A stretch of DNA of 64,000 bases, taken from Arcticibacter sp. (GTDB taxonomy: Bacteria > Bacteroidota > Bacteroidia > 2-12-FULL-35-15). Both the position numbers and the translations under genes were made by a program. Every line of letters begins with the position of its first letter. The first letter of the stretch is position 1. Shown here one piece after another: positions 44,348 to 52,286 of the stretch. Under the pieces are notes generated by a model. The model worked only from the letters and a program-made list of their open reading frames with translations. It did no database searches and was not told the DNA's origin. The DNA lies in the NCBI GenBank assembly GCA_021155045.1, contig JAJNQB010000006.1:248001-312000 (forward strand), given 5' to 3'.

Positions 44348-44386
44348 AAGAAGAAACTCCCAATTATAAAGCAAGAGTTTCTTCTT
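44348..44386 (-). terminator. Terminator of the S74 gene
   Basis: AAGAAGAAACTC (44348-44359) and GAGTTTCTTCTT (44375-44386) form a perfect 12-base stem; on the minus strand a short T-run follows. It lies 23 bases after the S74 gene stop codon. Confidence 0.7.
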
Positions 44387-44408
44387 GATACTTTGTACTT
44401 ACTACTGT

Positions 44409-47051
44409 TTAATTCTTAATCATTTTTTTAGTTTCTACAATTTGTCCATCTGCGACAAGTGTGTAAGTGTAAATACCTGTAGAAAGGTCTTGAGCAAAAA
44501 CATTGATGCTGCCTTTACCTTTTTGTGAAAGTTCTACCGATTGAATTAATTTACCTTGTGCGTTATAGAAAAGCATTTGTGCTTTAGTTACTGTTTCAGG
44601 TAAAAAATAATTGATAGTAGTTTGTTCAGCAAAAGGATTTGGAACATTTTGTTCCAACACAATTGACTGAATATCTTTTAAATCAATAGTTGTAATAGCA
44701 GTACTTGAATTATTATTATTTTGATTTACTGCTTGTGGTGTGCCACATAAATTTAAAGCATTGATACAATTTTCAAGCGCAGTTAATCTATCATTCAAAA
44801 TTATATCATTCTGTTCTAAAAAATGTATAATTGAGTCTTTTTCTTGCATTTGATTGTTTAATTCTTTAATACTTTCTACAAGTAATGGAACCATTCTGTC
44901 ATAGTTGATGTGCATTAAACTTGAATCATCAACAAAAGTTAATAATGGCTCTATAGCTGAAATTTCTTGTGCAATAAAACCAATATGTTCTAGACTATCC
45001 ATATCAATATTTTGTTGTGCTGCTGATGTCCAATTATATTTTACACCTCTCATTTGGCATACTTTTGATAATGATCCATTCAGATTTTCAACATTAGTTT
45101 TAATGTTCTGATCAGAAAGAGTTAATTTATCTTGCTGATTAACAAAATCGTTTATAGCTTGAATTGTGATTGGAATAAGTGCGTTATAATTTATTGACTT
45201 GTAAGAAACAGGAGCAAAAGAATTAACGCCTAAACTATCGTGCAATCCTGGGTGATATGACTCTTTCACAATGTCCGGTATAATTTGTTCTAATTCTTGT
45301 GCAACAAAGCCATATTGTATTTTATCATCAAAATTAAATTGAGGATAATCATCGATTTTCATTTTATAAGTATGTGGTTTCAGTTTACGAATAACTTCCA
45401 TTGCATTTTTAATACCTGAAACATCTGTTTTAAACATTTGATCAGATGTAATTACCACACTTGCAGTTGTTTCAAGTTGTCCAAGAAAATATCCAGCACG
45501 ATTGCTCCCTGTTGCTGGAGCTACGGCATAGACCCCATAGTTCGCGTTAGAAGCACCTTGTGCATTTGTATATACACCAAAATTATTGGTAGCGCTTAAC
45601 AACGCTTGTCCTGCAACGCCAACGGCAAATCCAGCCATTGCTGTATTGGCAAAATGACCAGATACGCTTAATGGAGGATTGTAAGTTGTGTTTGCGACTG
45701 ATTGTTGTACATATAATTTTGAAAATGGAATAGAAACAGAACAAGGTATTCCAATTGCAACACTGCTTTTATTCCCCGTACTATTAGATGCTTGCCCACT
45801 AAAATAATAATTTTTATCATTCAAAGGAATTTCATAATTATTAATCAAAGGATTTAATGTGGCCCCACAATAATTTCCAACTCCTGTATTACTAACAGGT
45901 GCAGTACCCCAAGTGCCATTCCCAAGTAGCACTTGATTAGGATTGCCAGTAAAATCCAAACGTTTTAATTCCCTATCATTTACACCACCAACTTGTTGTC
46001 CAATAATAATTGATTGTGGTGCAGGTACAGTTTGCACATCTCTTATTCTAGCATTACCGTTAACATCTATGGTATGTGTTGGGTTAATTAAAAGTAAATT
46101 AAAGCCAGTTCTTCCGTTTTGTGGTTGAATGCTTAAATTTCCTGTTCCAAGTGTTTGAAAATCCGTGAAACTATTATTTTGGTTCGTAAGTCTTAATTGC
46201 CAATTATTTGTATTTACATTTTTAATTTCAACAGTTCTGGTTGGATTTATTGTGTTTACTCCAAAACGCCTTTCAAAGCCTGCTTCTGCAACAAATAACC
46301 ATTTAAAAAAGGTTGAACTTCCATCTGGTCCAGCACTTGGGTTAGTGGTAACATATACAGTAGAAACATAATCTACAGGAGCTGCGGGGCCAAGACCAAT
46401 TGAATAACCTTGATAAAAATTACCCGCTGGACTAACAGAAGAATGTGCCATAAAATAATGCCTATTAGTAGCAGGCCCTCCATTCCAATACAAAGACGCT
46501 CTGTTTTCTATCATAATACCTCTATTCCATAACTGCGAGTTAGCAGGTAAATTACCATAAACTTCCAATGGAAATATGGGAGCCCCCATACCAATGCCAA
46601 CGAAACCAGCAGATGGTCCAGAAGCCGATCCGAGTATGGTCATGCGCTGAACACCATTTGTGAAAAAATTCATATTTCCAGTTTGTACTGCATTAAAATT
46701 TACATCACTACTATTAGCCGGCACAAACAACCTAAACTTTTCAGTAGTAGTGGTGGCATTGGATCCTGTAAATAATTGCCATTGGTTTACTGTACTTTGA
46801 TCGCCATCGGTGCGGAAGAGAAAACCGTTTAGCGGACCAGTAGGCGCACCTAATAAAAAATTGTTTACGTGCAGACGCGACTCTACGCTAGGTGTTGTAG
46901 GAAAATTTCCAATGCCAACAGCAGTATTTTGACTTCCTCCCCCTGTTGTTCTTAATGCAGGTGCAATTCCCAAATTAAATTGTGCGTCTGCAATTATCGA
47001 CATACTTAATAAGCATCCAATAATTATTTTTTGTTTTAATTGTTGTTTCAT
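44409..47051 (-). CDS. Secreted protein with two S74 chaperone-like domains and T9SS sorting domain
   Basis: This 880-residue protein has a signal peptide (to about residue 23) and a Gly/Asn-rich region up to about 540. It then contains two intramolecular-chaperone (S74) domains in tandem: SDQMFKTDVSGIKNAMEVIRKLKP...YGFVAQELE and SDQNIKTNVENLNG...IGFIAQEIS. A coiled segment follows (VESIKELNNQMQEKDSII), and the last about 85 residues (QNVPNPFAEQTTINYF to KMIKN) are a type A sorting domain. S74 domains usually help trimeric phage tail spikes to fold, so a trimeric surface fibre is likely. Confidence 0.85.
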   Translation of the reverse strand: MKQQLKQKIIIGCLLSMSIIADAQFNLGIAPALRTTGGGSQNTAVGIGNFPTTPSVESRLHVNNFLLGAPTGPLNGFLFRTDGDQSTVNQWQLFTGSNATTTTEKFRLFVPANSSDVNFNAVQTGNMNFFTNGVQRMTILGSASGPSAGFVGIGMGAPIFPLEVYGNLPANSQLWNRGIMIENRASLYWNGGPATNRHYFMAHSSVSPAGNFYQGYSIGLGPAAPVDYVSTVYVTTNPSAGPDGSSTFFKWLFVAEAGFERRFGVNTINPTRTVEIKNVNTNNWQLRLTNQNNSFTDFQTLGTGNLSIQPQNGRTGFNLLLINPTHTIDVNGNARIRDVQTVPAPQSIIIGQQVGGVNDRELKRLDFTGNPNQVLLGNGTWGTAPVSNTGVGNYCGATLNPLINNYEIPLNDKNYYFSGQASNSTGNKSSVAIGIPCSVSIPFSKLYVQQSVANTTYNPPLSVSGHFANTAMAGFAVGVAGQALLSATNNFGVYTNAQGASNANYGVYAVAPATGSNRAGYFLGQLETTASVVITSDQMFKTDVSGIKNAMEVIRKLKPHTYKMKIDDYPQFNFDDKIQYGFVAQELEQIIPDIVKESYHPGLHDSLGVNSFAPVSYKSINYNALIPITIQAINDFVNQQDKLTLSDQNIKTNVENLNGSLSKVCQMRGVKYNWTSAAQQNIDMDSLEHIGFIAQEISAIEPLLTFVDDSSLMHINYDRMVPLLVESIKELNNQMQEKDSIIHFLEQNDIILNDRLTALENCINALNLCGTPQAVNQNNNNSSTAITTIDLKDIQSIVLEQNVPNPFAEQTTINYFLPETVTKAQMLFYNAQGKLIQSVELSQKGKGSINVFAQDLSTGIYTYTLVADGQIVETKKMIKN

Positions 47052-47069
47052 GATTATTGTTTTTTGTGG

Positions 47070-48512
47070 TTAATAAAATAAATGAATAAATCCTTTAAAA
47101 GTTTTTTCGTTGTTTTTTCGTTTTATGAAATAATAATAAACTCCTGTGCTGCATTTTTGTCCGGATGTGGTTCTTCCGTCCCAAGCATCGTTAATGTTTA
47201 CAAATTCATACACCTTTATTCCCCATCGGTTGTAAATAGCTATTTCATCTCCTTCTTCCAATCCTTCAATAACAAATAAGTCATTTATTCCATCACCATT
47301 GGGGCTGAATACGTTGGGGATTAGCAGTTCTTCTTCTCTACAATTTTCTTCGAGCAATGTGTTGAAATAATTTTGTATGAAATCAGTAATACCATAATTT
47401 GAAAATTTAGAACCTAAAGACACTGATAAATAATTTAAGTTTGAAATAGAAAGGTAATTATTAGGGCTTGATATACTACTGATTGACCCTTGGTTAATAG
47501 AAGAAATATATAACTTATTGTCTAACCCATTTTGTATTGCCCCAAAATCCGAATTGCTCCAGTTTATATCATACAATACTAACATGGATGCTGGTATATT
47601 TGTAGAATTTAAATCGAATTGATATATATAGTTTCCACCGGAAGTAAAATATAATTTGCTGTTATCATTTGAAAAACAAGTGCCATATTCGCCAGAGTTA
47701 TTAGGTAAGTTAATTAGATTATATAATTTTCCTATATCATTATTAAAATCAAAAAGAACATTTACTCCATTAAAAGTGGAAGCAAATTTTTTTCCATTTG
47801 GTGAAAACCTCATGTATGCTTGGTAGTAAGTATAAACACCCCCTATATTTGAGATTACAGGAGTAAGGTTAATTCCATTGTTGTTCAAGAAATAACACAC
47901 ATAATTATTTGTGTTGTGCTCATGGCTCATAATCCAAACTCCGGTTTTATCGCAGTTGTAGGTGGCGGTTAAACCTTCGGTGCTTGGGGTATAAAGCAAC
48001 ACGTTTTTTTGTGTAGGAATAACATCACCCAGTCCTCCGTTCAGGTTCATGTTCACTACATTGTATCGCAAACCAAGTACCCCGGCATTTTCAGCACAGT
48101 CAACAGTAAACACATAATACAAACTATCGTGTCCGGGTTGAGGAATAATTAAAGCAGCTTGTGCACTGCTGCCAAGAATGGGGCAACCCGCAAGCATAGT
48201 TCCATTGGGCATGAGATTATGATTTTTATCCCAAATAGTATCGCCATCGGTATACATAAGCAAGTTTCCGTTAAGGTCGCACATAGAGGTGCAACCTTCA
48301 TAAGTATGCAAAGCACCATTGGTAATAGCTACTGGGCTGCCGCTGCTAAAATCAAGCCCTGCGCCATTGCCAAAATACCAAATATTGGCACGGTTGGCTT
48401 CGGGGTTTTGGGCAAATACCTCTCCTCCGGATCCTCCCCACAAGAGAGAAGAAAAAAAGGGCAATGCAAAACAAATAAAACGACACAAAAAGGATTTATA
48501 CATCATTTTCAT
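47070..48512 (-). CDS. Secreted protein with beta-propeller-like region and gliding-motility C-terminal domain
   Basis: This 480-residue protein starts with a signal peptide (MKMMYKSFLCRFICFALPFF). A GC-rich in-frame insert (WGGSGGEV) precedes the mature region. The body has WD40/PD40-like repeats, e.g. LYMYTDGDTIWDKNHN and KFASTFNGVNVLF. The last about 85 residues (LLIPNVFSPNGDGINDLFVI, YNRWGIKVYEF, WDGRTTSGQKCSTG) form the gliding-associated CHU_C domain, for T9SS export. A surface role is inferred. It lies upstream of the S74 gene on the same strand. Confidence 0.83.
   Translation of the reverse strand: MKMMYKSFLCRFICFALPFFSSLLWGGSGGEVFAQNPEANRANIWYFGNGAGLDFSSGSPVAITNGALHTYEGCTSMCDLNGNLLMYTDGDTIWDKNHNLMPNGTMLAGCPILGSSAQAALIIPQPGHDSLYYVFTVDCAENAGVLGLRYNVVNMNLNGGLGDVIPTQKNVLLYTPSTEGLTATYNCDKTGVWIMSHEHNTNNYVCYFLNNNGINLTPVISNIGGVYTYYQAYMRFSPNGKKFASTFNGVNVLFDFNNDIGKLYNLINLPNNSGEYGTCFSNDNSKLYFTSGGNYIYQFDLNSTNIPASMLVLYDINWSNSDFGAIQNGLDNKLYISSINQGSISSISSPNNYLSISNLNYLSVSLGSKFSNYGITDFIQNYFNTLLEENCREEELLIPNVFSPNGDGINDLFVIEGLEEGDEIAIYNRWGIKVYEFVNINDAWDGRTTSGQKCSTGVYYYFIKRKNNEKTFKGFIHLFY
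48419..48448 (-). repeat. GC-rich repeat-like insert inside a signal-peptide region
   Basis: The stretch CTCTCCTCCGGATCCTCCCC with flanking CTCTC/GAGAG is much richer in G and C than its surroundings and encodes the WGGSGGE segment in frame. It resembles the CCCCTC...GAGGGG core of the element at 16898-16980. Confidence 0.4.
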
Positions 48513-48649
48513 TATAATGAATTTTAGGTACTCTGCTTTGCAAACCAAGCCGTAAGCAGGAAAAGGCTTAAGTAAAATTAGTGTTTTTTATGTGCATTGC
48601 AAAAACCATTGTTGCAATTTAATTTTTATACCCCCTTTCTAATAAATAA

Positions 48650-48683
48650 AAATGCAAGCAGTTTGTTTTATCTGCTTGCATTT
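48650..48683 (-). terminator. Terminator of the 48645-48862 transcript
   Basis: AAATGCAAGCAG (48650-48661) and CTGCTTGCATTT (48672-48683) form a perfect 12-base stem; on the minus strand it is followed by TTTTTATTT. Confidence 0.75.
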
Positions 48684-48688
48684 GGTAA

Positions 48689-48862
48689 TTAATATAAATG
48701 TAAGCTTTTCCAAAGTTTAAGACTTTGGAAAAGGTTGTGCTTTTTTGAAATAAATTTGAAACTAAAAATAAGCTTCCGCAAGTGGTCGGAGAAGCTATCT
48801 TCGGAATCAATGGATTGGTAGTGTGTGTGGATAGTTTGAATATTTCCCTGTAAATAGTTCAT
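48689..48862 (-). CDS. Possible small ORF within the structured transcript
   Basis: A 57-codon frame opens with ATG at 48862 exactly where transcription should begin. Its start reads MNYLQGNIQTIHTHYQSID and the rest is Lys/Phe/Ser-rich. Hairpins run through the frame, so selection may act on RNA rather than on the peptide. It could be a leader peptide, but the downstream gene (47070-48512) is not a biosynthetic gene. Confidence 0.3.
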   Translation of the reverse strand: MNYLQGNIQTIHTHYQSIDSEDSFSDHLRKLIFSFKFISKKHNLFQSLKLWKSLHLY

Positions 48863-48866
48863 ATAC

Positions 48867-48874
48867 CAAATGTA
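48867..48874 (-). promoter_or_regulatory. -7 promoter element of the small transcript
   Basis: The minus strand reads TACATTTG, an exact TAnnTTTG match, four bases before the small ORF ATG. Confidence 0.55.
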
Positions 48875-48962
48875 ATAAAAGAAATGTAAAAACAAATGAT
48901 TTTTTGATTAAACAGCAATTAACAGTAGAAAACACTATCTATCTTTTTTCGTTAATCTCGAC

Positions 48963-49916
48963 TTAGGGTTTAAATAAACTATCTACAAATTCGTGTTTGT
49001 TGAACACTTGAAGGTCTTCTGCTTTTTCGCCAACACCAATGTATTTAACAGGAATTTTAAAAGAATCAGATATCCCAATCACAACGCCACCTTTTGCTGT
49101 TCCATCAAGCTTTGTAAGAGCTAAAGCGTTTACATCAGTAGCAGCAGTAAATTGTTTGCATTGTTCTATTGCATTTTGTCCTGTGGAAGCATCAAGCACC
49201 AAAAGAATTTCATGGGGTGCATCAGGAACAATTTTTTGCATTACGTTTTTAATCTTGGTTAATTCATTCATCAAATTAACTTTGTTGTGTAAACGACCTG
49301 CGGTATCGATAATAGCAACATCTGCTTGCTTTGCAAGGGCTGAGCTTAGTGTATCAAAAGCAACGGAAGCAGGGTCTGCGTTCATTCCTTGTGATATAAG
49401 TGTAGCATTAGCACGTTCGCTCCAAATTTTAATTTGTTCAACAGCAGCAGCTCTGAAAGTGTCGCCTGCACCTAAAACAACTTTTTTCCCATTTTTATTG
49501 AATTGATAAGCAAGTTTTCCGATGGTGGTGGTTTTTCCAACTCCATTGACACCTACAACCATTATTACATAAGGTTTTTTGTCTGCAGGAGTGTCGAAAT
49601 CGTTTTTATTTTCTGAATTATTTGAAACAAGCAATTCTGCGATTTTTTCACGAAGTATTTGATTTAATTGGGATGTTTCAATATTTTTTTCTCTTGAAAC
49701 TCGCTTTTTTATTTTTTCAATAATTTTTAATGATGTTTCTACGCCAACATCTGAAGAAATTAAGATTTCTTCCAAGTTTTCAAGAACTTCATCATCAATT
49801 GTTGTTTTCCCTGTGATGGCATTTGCCAGTTTGCTGAAAAAGCTTTGTTTAGTAATAAATAAACCTTTATTTAAACTTTCTTTTTTTTCTTTGCTAAAAA
49901 AACTAAAAATCCCCAT
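48963..49916 (-). CDS. ftsY: Signal recognition particle receptor FtsY
   Basis: This 317-residue GTPase is the membrane-side receptor for SRP-bound ribosomes. The NG domain shows GVNGVGKT (122-129), DTAGRLHNK (near 203) and TKLDGTAKGG (near 273). The acidic A-domain is almost absent, as is usual in this phylum; a short Lys-rich N-terminus (MGIFSFFSKEKKES) replaces it. It follows the DUF4295 and rpmG genes, a common Bacteroidota order. Confidence 0.95.
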   Translation of the reverse strand: MGIFSFFSKEKKESLNKGLFITKQSFFSKLANAITGKTTIDDEVLENLEEILISSDVGVETSLKIIEKIKKRVSREKNIETSQLNQILREKIAELLVSNNSENKNDFDTPADKKPYVIMVVGVNGVGKTTTIGKLAYQFNKNGKKVVLGAGDTFRAAAVEQIKIWSERANATLISQGMNADPASVAFDTLSSALAKQADVAIIDTAGRLHNKVNLMNELTKIKNVMQKIVPDAPHEILLVLDASTGQNAIEQCKQFTAATDVNALALTKLDGTAKGGVVIGISDSFKIPVKYIGVGEKAEDLQVFNKHEFVDSLFKP

Positions 49917-49999
49917 TGAATATACTTACATGTTTAAACAATAAAAGCTTCCTCTTTTTTATCTGAGGAAGCCTTTACAAATTCGACTAAGATTCTAAA

Positions 50000-50155
50000 T
50001 TATTTAGAAGCTAAAAAATCTTTGATGTGATCGTTGTGAACGATTTCTTCTTTAAAGGCATAAGCACCTGTTTTTGGTGATTTTACCATTTTAATCACTT
50101 TTGTAAAGTCTTTTCCTTTACCTGATTTAAGTGTTGCAACTACTTTCTTTGCCAT
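50000..50155 (-). CDS. DUF4295 small basic protein
   Basis: This 51-residue basic protein (MAKKVVATLKSGKGKDFTK... ending DHIKDFLASK) belongs to DUF4295, a Bacteroidota-specific family always found next to rpmG and ftsY. It is often suspected to be ribosome-associated. The function is not known. It sits 83 bases upstream of ftsY and 60 bases after rpmG. Confidence 0.9.
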   Translation of the reverse strand: MAKKVVATLKSGKGKDFTKVIKMVKSPKTGAYAFKEEIVHNDHIKDFLASK

Positions 50156-50215
50156 TGTATATAAGTTTTAAAGTCAAAAATTATAAGTTTTAAAAATACT
50201 TAATAATTGACTTGA

Positions 50216-50398
50216 TTATTTAATTTCTTTGTGAACAGTAACTTTTTTCAAGATTGGGTTGTATTTTTTCAACTCTAATCTTTCAGTTGTGTTTTTTTTG
50301 TTTTTAGTAGTGATGTAACGAGACGTTCCCGGCTTGCCGCTGTCTTTGTGTTCAGTACACTCCATAATAACCTGAATTCTATTGCCTTTCTTTGCCAT
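50216..50398 (-). CDS. rpmG: Large-subunit ribosomal protein bL33
   Basis: This 60-residue protein is bL33, with RIQVIMECTEH and GTSRYITTKNKKNTTERLELKKYNP. Only one Cys is visible (MEC), so this is a zinc-free (C-) form that does not need Zn. It is followed by the DUF4295 gene in the same transcript direction. Confidence 0.93.
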   Translation of the reverse strand: MAKKGNRIQVIMECTEHKDSGKPGTSRYITTKNKKNTTERLELKKYNPILKKVTVHKEIK

Positions 50399-50484
50399 TT
50401 TTCTTTTTGTTTTTGTTTTTCAAAATTGGGATGCAAATGTAATGATTTTTAATTCAAAATCACAAGATTTTTCAAAAAAATAAG

Positions 50485-51885
50485 CTACTTAATCTTATTG
50501 AAAAGGCTTTCTTCTTTCATAATTGCCTCAATTTCTTCCACTTTCTTTGGTAGTTTGCCCGAAAGTACCTCTGGTTCGCCTATTGTTATTAATATATCGT
50601 CTTCAATTCGGATTCCAATATTCCACCATTTTGGATCACAATCGGAGCCTGAGGGGATGTAAATGCCTGGTTCTACTGTAATAATATTACCGGGTGTTAA
50701 TTTCCCATAATTGCCGGCATCATGTACATCTAAGCCTAAATAATGCGAAGTTCCATGAAAAAAATATTTTATATAGTCATTTCCAGATTTAATTATGCCG
50801 TATTCTAATAATTTTTTTTGTATAACTACAACAGCAGCTTTGTGGCTTGCCCTAAATTCAGCCCCAGATTTACATGCTTTTATGCCCGCTTCTTGCGCTT
50901 CTAAAACAATGTTATAGATTATTTTCTCTTGCTCAGAGAATTTACCATCAACTGGAAGGGTTCTGGTTACATCGGCTGTATATCCATGGTATTCTGCTCC
51001 GGCATCAATAACAAGCATATCGCCTCCATCTAATTTTTTTCTGTTTGTTTCGTAGTGTAAAATACAGGAGTTTTCTCCTCCACCAACTATTGAGTTGTAA
51101 CCAACATATTCAGAGCCCTCTTTTTTAAACATATATTCTACTACTGCTTGGGCTTGAAATTCTTTCATGTTTGGTTCTAATGCTTTCATAATTTCAAGTT
51201 GAGCAGCACAAGTCATGTCTATGGCTTTTCTCATTAATTCAATTTCTTCGGGTTGTTTTACTTCACGCAAAGTTGCCATCCAACCTTGCAAGGTAAAATC
51301 TTCGGTATTTTTACGTTTTTGTTCGTTTGTTTTTTGTTTAAAATGTTTTATTAAACTGTACAAATCACCTTTATCATCTTTATTATCTCTTACATCTTCG
51401 TAAAACTCTTTGTGGTAAACTTTTTTGAAATGAGAAAAAGGTATTTTGAAATCAGGAAATTGATTTCCATAATATGCAACAGAAAAGCCTAATTCTCTTT
51501 TAACTCCTTCTGTGCCCATTCGTTTGCCTGTCCATACTTCTTCTGATTGATTTTTTGTTTGAACAAAAATTAGTTCGTTTGTGGTGATGGAATCATAAAA
51601 TGTTTGTGGGTTTTTAAAAATAATAAGCATAGCATTCGGCTCATTATATCCTGATAAATAATAAAAATCAGGGTCTTGGTGGTATAAGTATTTTGTGTCG
51701 TTTGCTCTTTGTCTTTCGGGGTTTGAAAAAAATACCGCACAAGTGCTGTCTGGAAGCATTTTTCTTAAGACTTCTCTTCGTCCTTTATGAAATTCTTTGC
51801 TCAATAAATCAGTATCATACAATTGAGCTGTTGAGATTGTGGCATAAAAAGAAAAAAGTACTGTTATGAGTATTCGATTTGTCAT
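50485..51885 (-). CDS. Secreted M24 aminopeptidase P-like metallopeptidase
   Basis: This 466-residue protein has a signal peptide (MTNRILITVLFSFYATISTAQ), an aminopeptidase P N-terminal domain, and an M24 pita-bread domain. Metal ligands are visible in VIDAGAEYHGYTADVTRTLP (two Asp), HGTSHYLGLDVHD (His), TVEPGIY (Glu) and IRIEDDILI (Glu). It should remove N-terminal residues before proline in the periplasm. It interrupts the rpmB-rpmG-DUF4295-ftsY order. The ATG at 51885 is preferred over one 27 bases upstream because it opens the signal peptide. Confidence 0.9.
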   Translation of the reverse strand: MTNRILITVLFSFYATISTAQLYDTDLLSKEFHKGRREVLRKMLPDSTCAVFFSNPERQRANDTKYLYHQDPDFYYLSGYNEPNAMLIIFKNPQTFYDSITTNELIFVQTKNQSEEVWTGKRMGTEGVKRELGFSVAYYGNQFPDFKIPFSHFKKVYHKEFYEDVRDNKDDKGDLYSLIKHFKQKTNEQKRKNTEDFTLQGWMATLREVKQPEEIELMRKAIDMTCAAQLEIMKALEPNMKEFQAQAVVEYMFKKEGSEYVGYNSIVGGGENSCILHYETNRKKLDGGDMLVIDAGAEYHGYTADVTRTLPVDGKFSEQEKIIYNIVLEAQEAGIKACKSGAEFRASHKAAVVVIQKKLLEYGIIKSGNDYIKYFFHGTSHYLGLDVHDAGNYGKLTPGNIITVEPGIYIPSGSDCDPKWWNIGIRIEDDILITIGEPEVLSGKLPKKVEEIEAIMKEESLFNKIK

Positions 51886-51957
51886 TGCATTAAAAAATAA
51901 AAACGTTACCACTAATGTAGTAACGTTTTCGTATAAAGTTTATACCGCTTGTGTAAA

Positions 51958-52197
51958 TTATTTTTTTAAGTGTCCTTTTTCGTGTGCTTCTTTTAGAACA
52001 GCTGTAATTCCGTTTTTAGAAATAGTACGCAAAGCAGAGGTAGAAAGACGTAAAGTAATCCATTTATCTTCTTCAGGAAGGTAGAATTTTTTAACTTTTA
52101 AGTTTACGTTAAACTTACGTTTTGTCTTACTGTTAGAGTGAGAAACATTGTTACCCACGATAGCTTTTTTTCCTGTTATTTGGCAAACTCTTGACAT
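51958..52197 (-). CDS. rpmB: Large-subunit ribosomal protein bL28
   Basis: This 79-residue protein is bL28: it begins MSRVCQITGKKAIVGNNVSHS and contains KRKFNVNLKVKKFYLPEE. An extended frame upstream lacks family similarity, so this ATG is the start. It lies upstream of the M24 gene and the rpmG-ftsY group on the same strand. Confidence 0.95.
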   Translation of the reverse strand: MSRVCQITGKKAIVGNNVSHSNSKTKRKFNVNLKVKKFYLPEEDKWITLRLSTSALRTISKNGITAVLKEAHEKGHLKK

Positions 52198-52286
52198 TGT
52201 ATTTTGTATTAAATGTGTTCTTTTTGTAATTAGGGTTGCAAATAACGTAATTTTTATTGAAATGAACAAAAAATATCAAAAAAAAA

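Larger units (their letters stand above)
48645..48862 (-). ncRNA. Candidate small structured transcript with three hairpins
   Basis: A -7 element (48867-48874) would start a minus-strand transcript near 48862. Three hairpins follow: 48771-48796 (AGCTTC/GAAGCT with extra pairs), 48705-48733 (perfect 12-base CTTTTCCAAAGT/ACTTTGGAAAAG), and the terminator at 48650-48683. The whole would be about 215 bases. It may be a small RNA or a leader. No known RNA family was recognised, and 6S RNA cannot be confirmed. Confidence 0.45.

Noticed and set aside
48640..48880. 6S RNA as identity of the structured transcript.
   Set aside because: The sequence has separate hairpins instead of one long rod with a central bubble, so 6S RNA is not supported.
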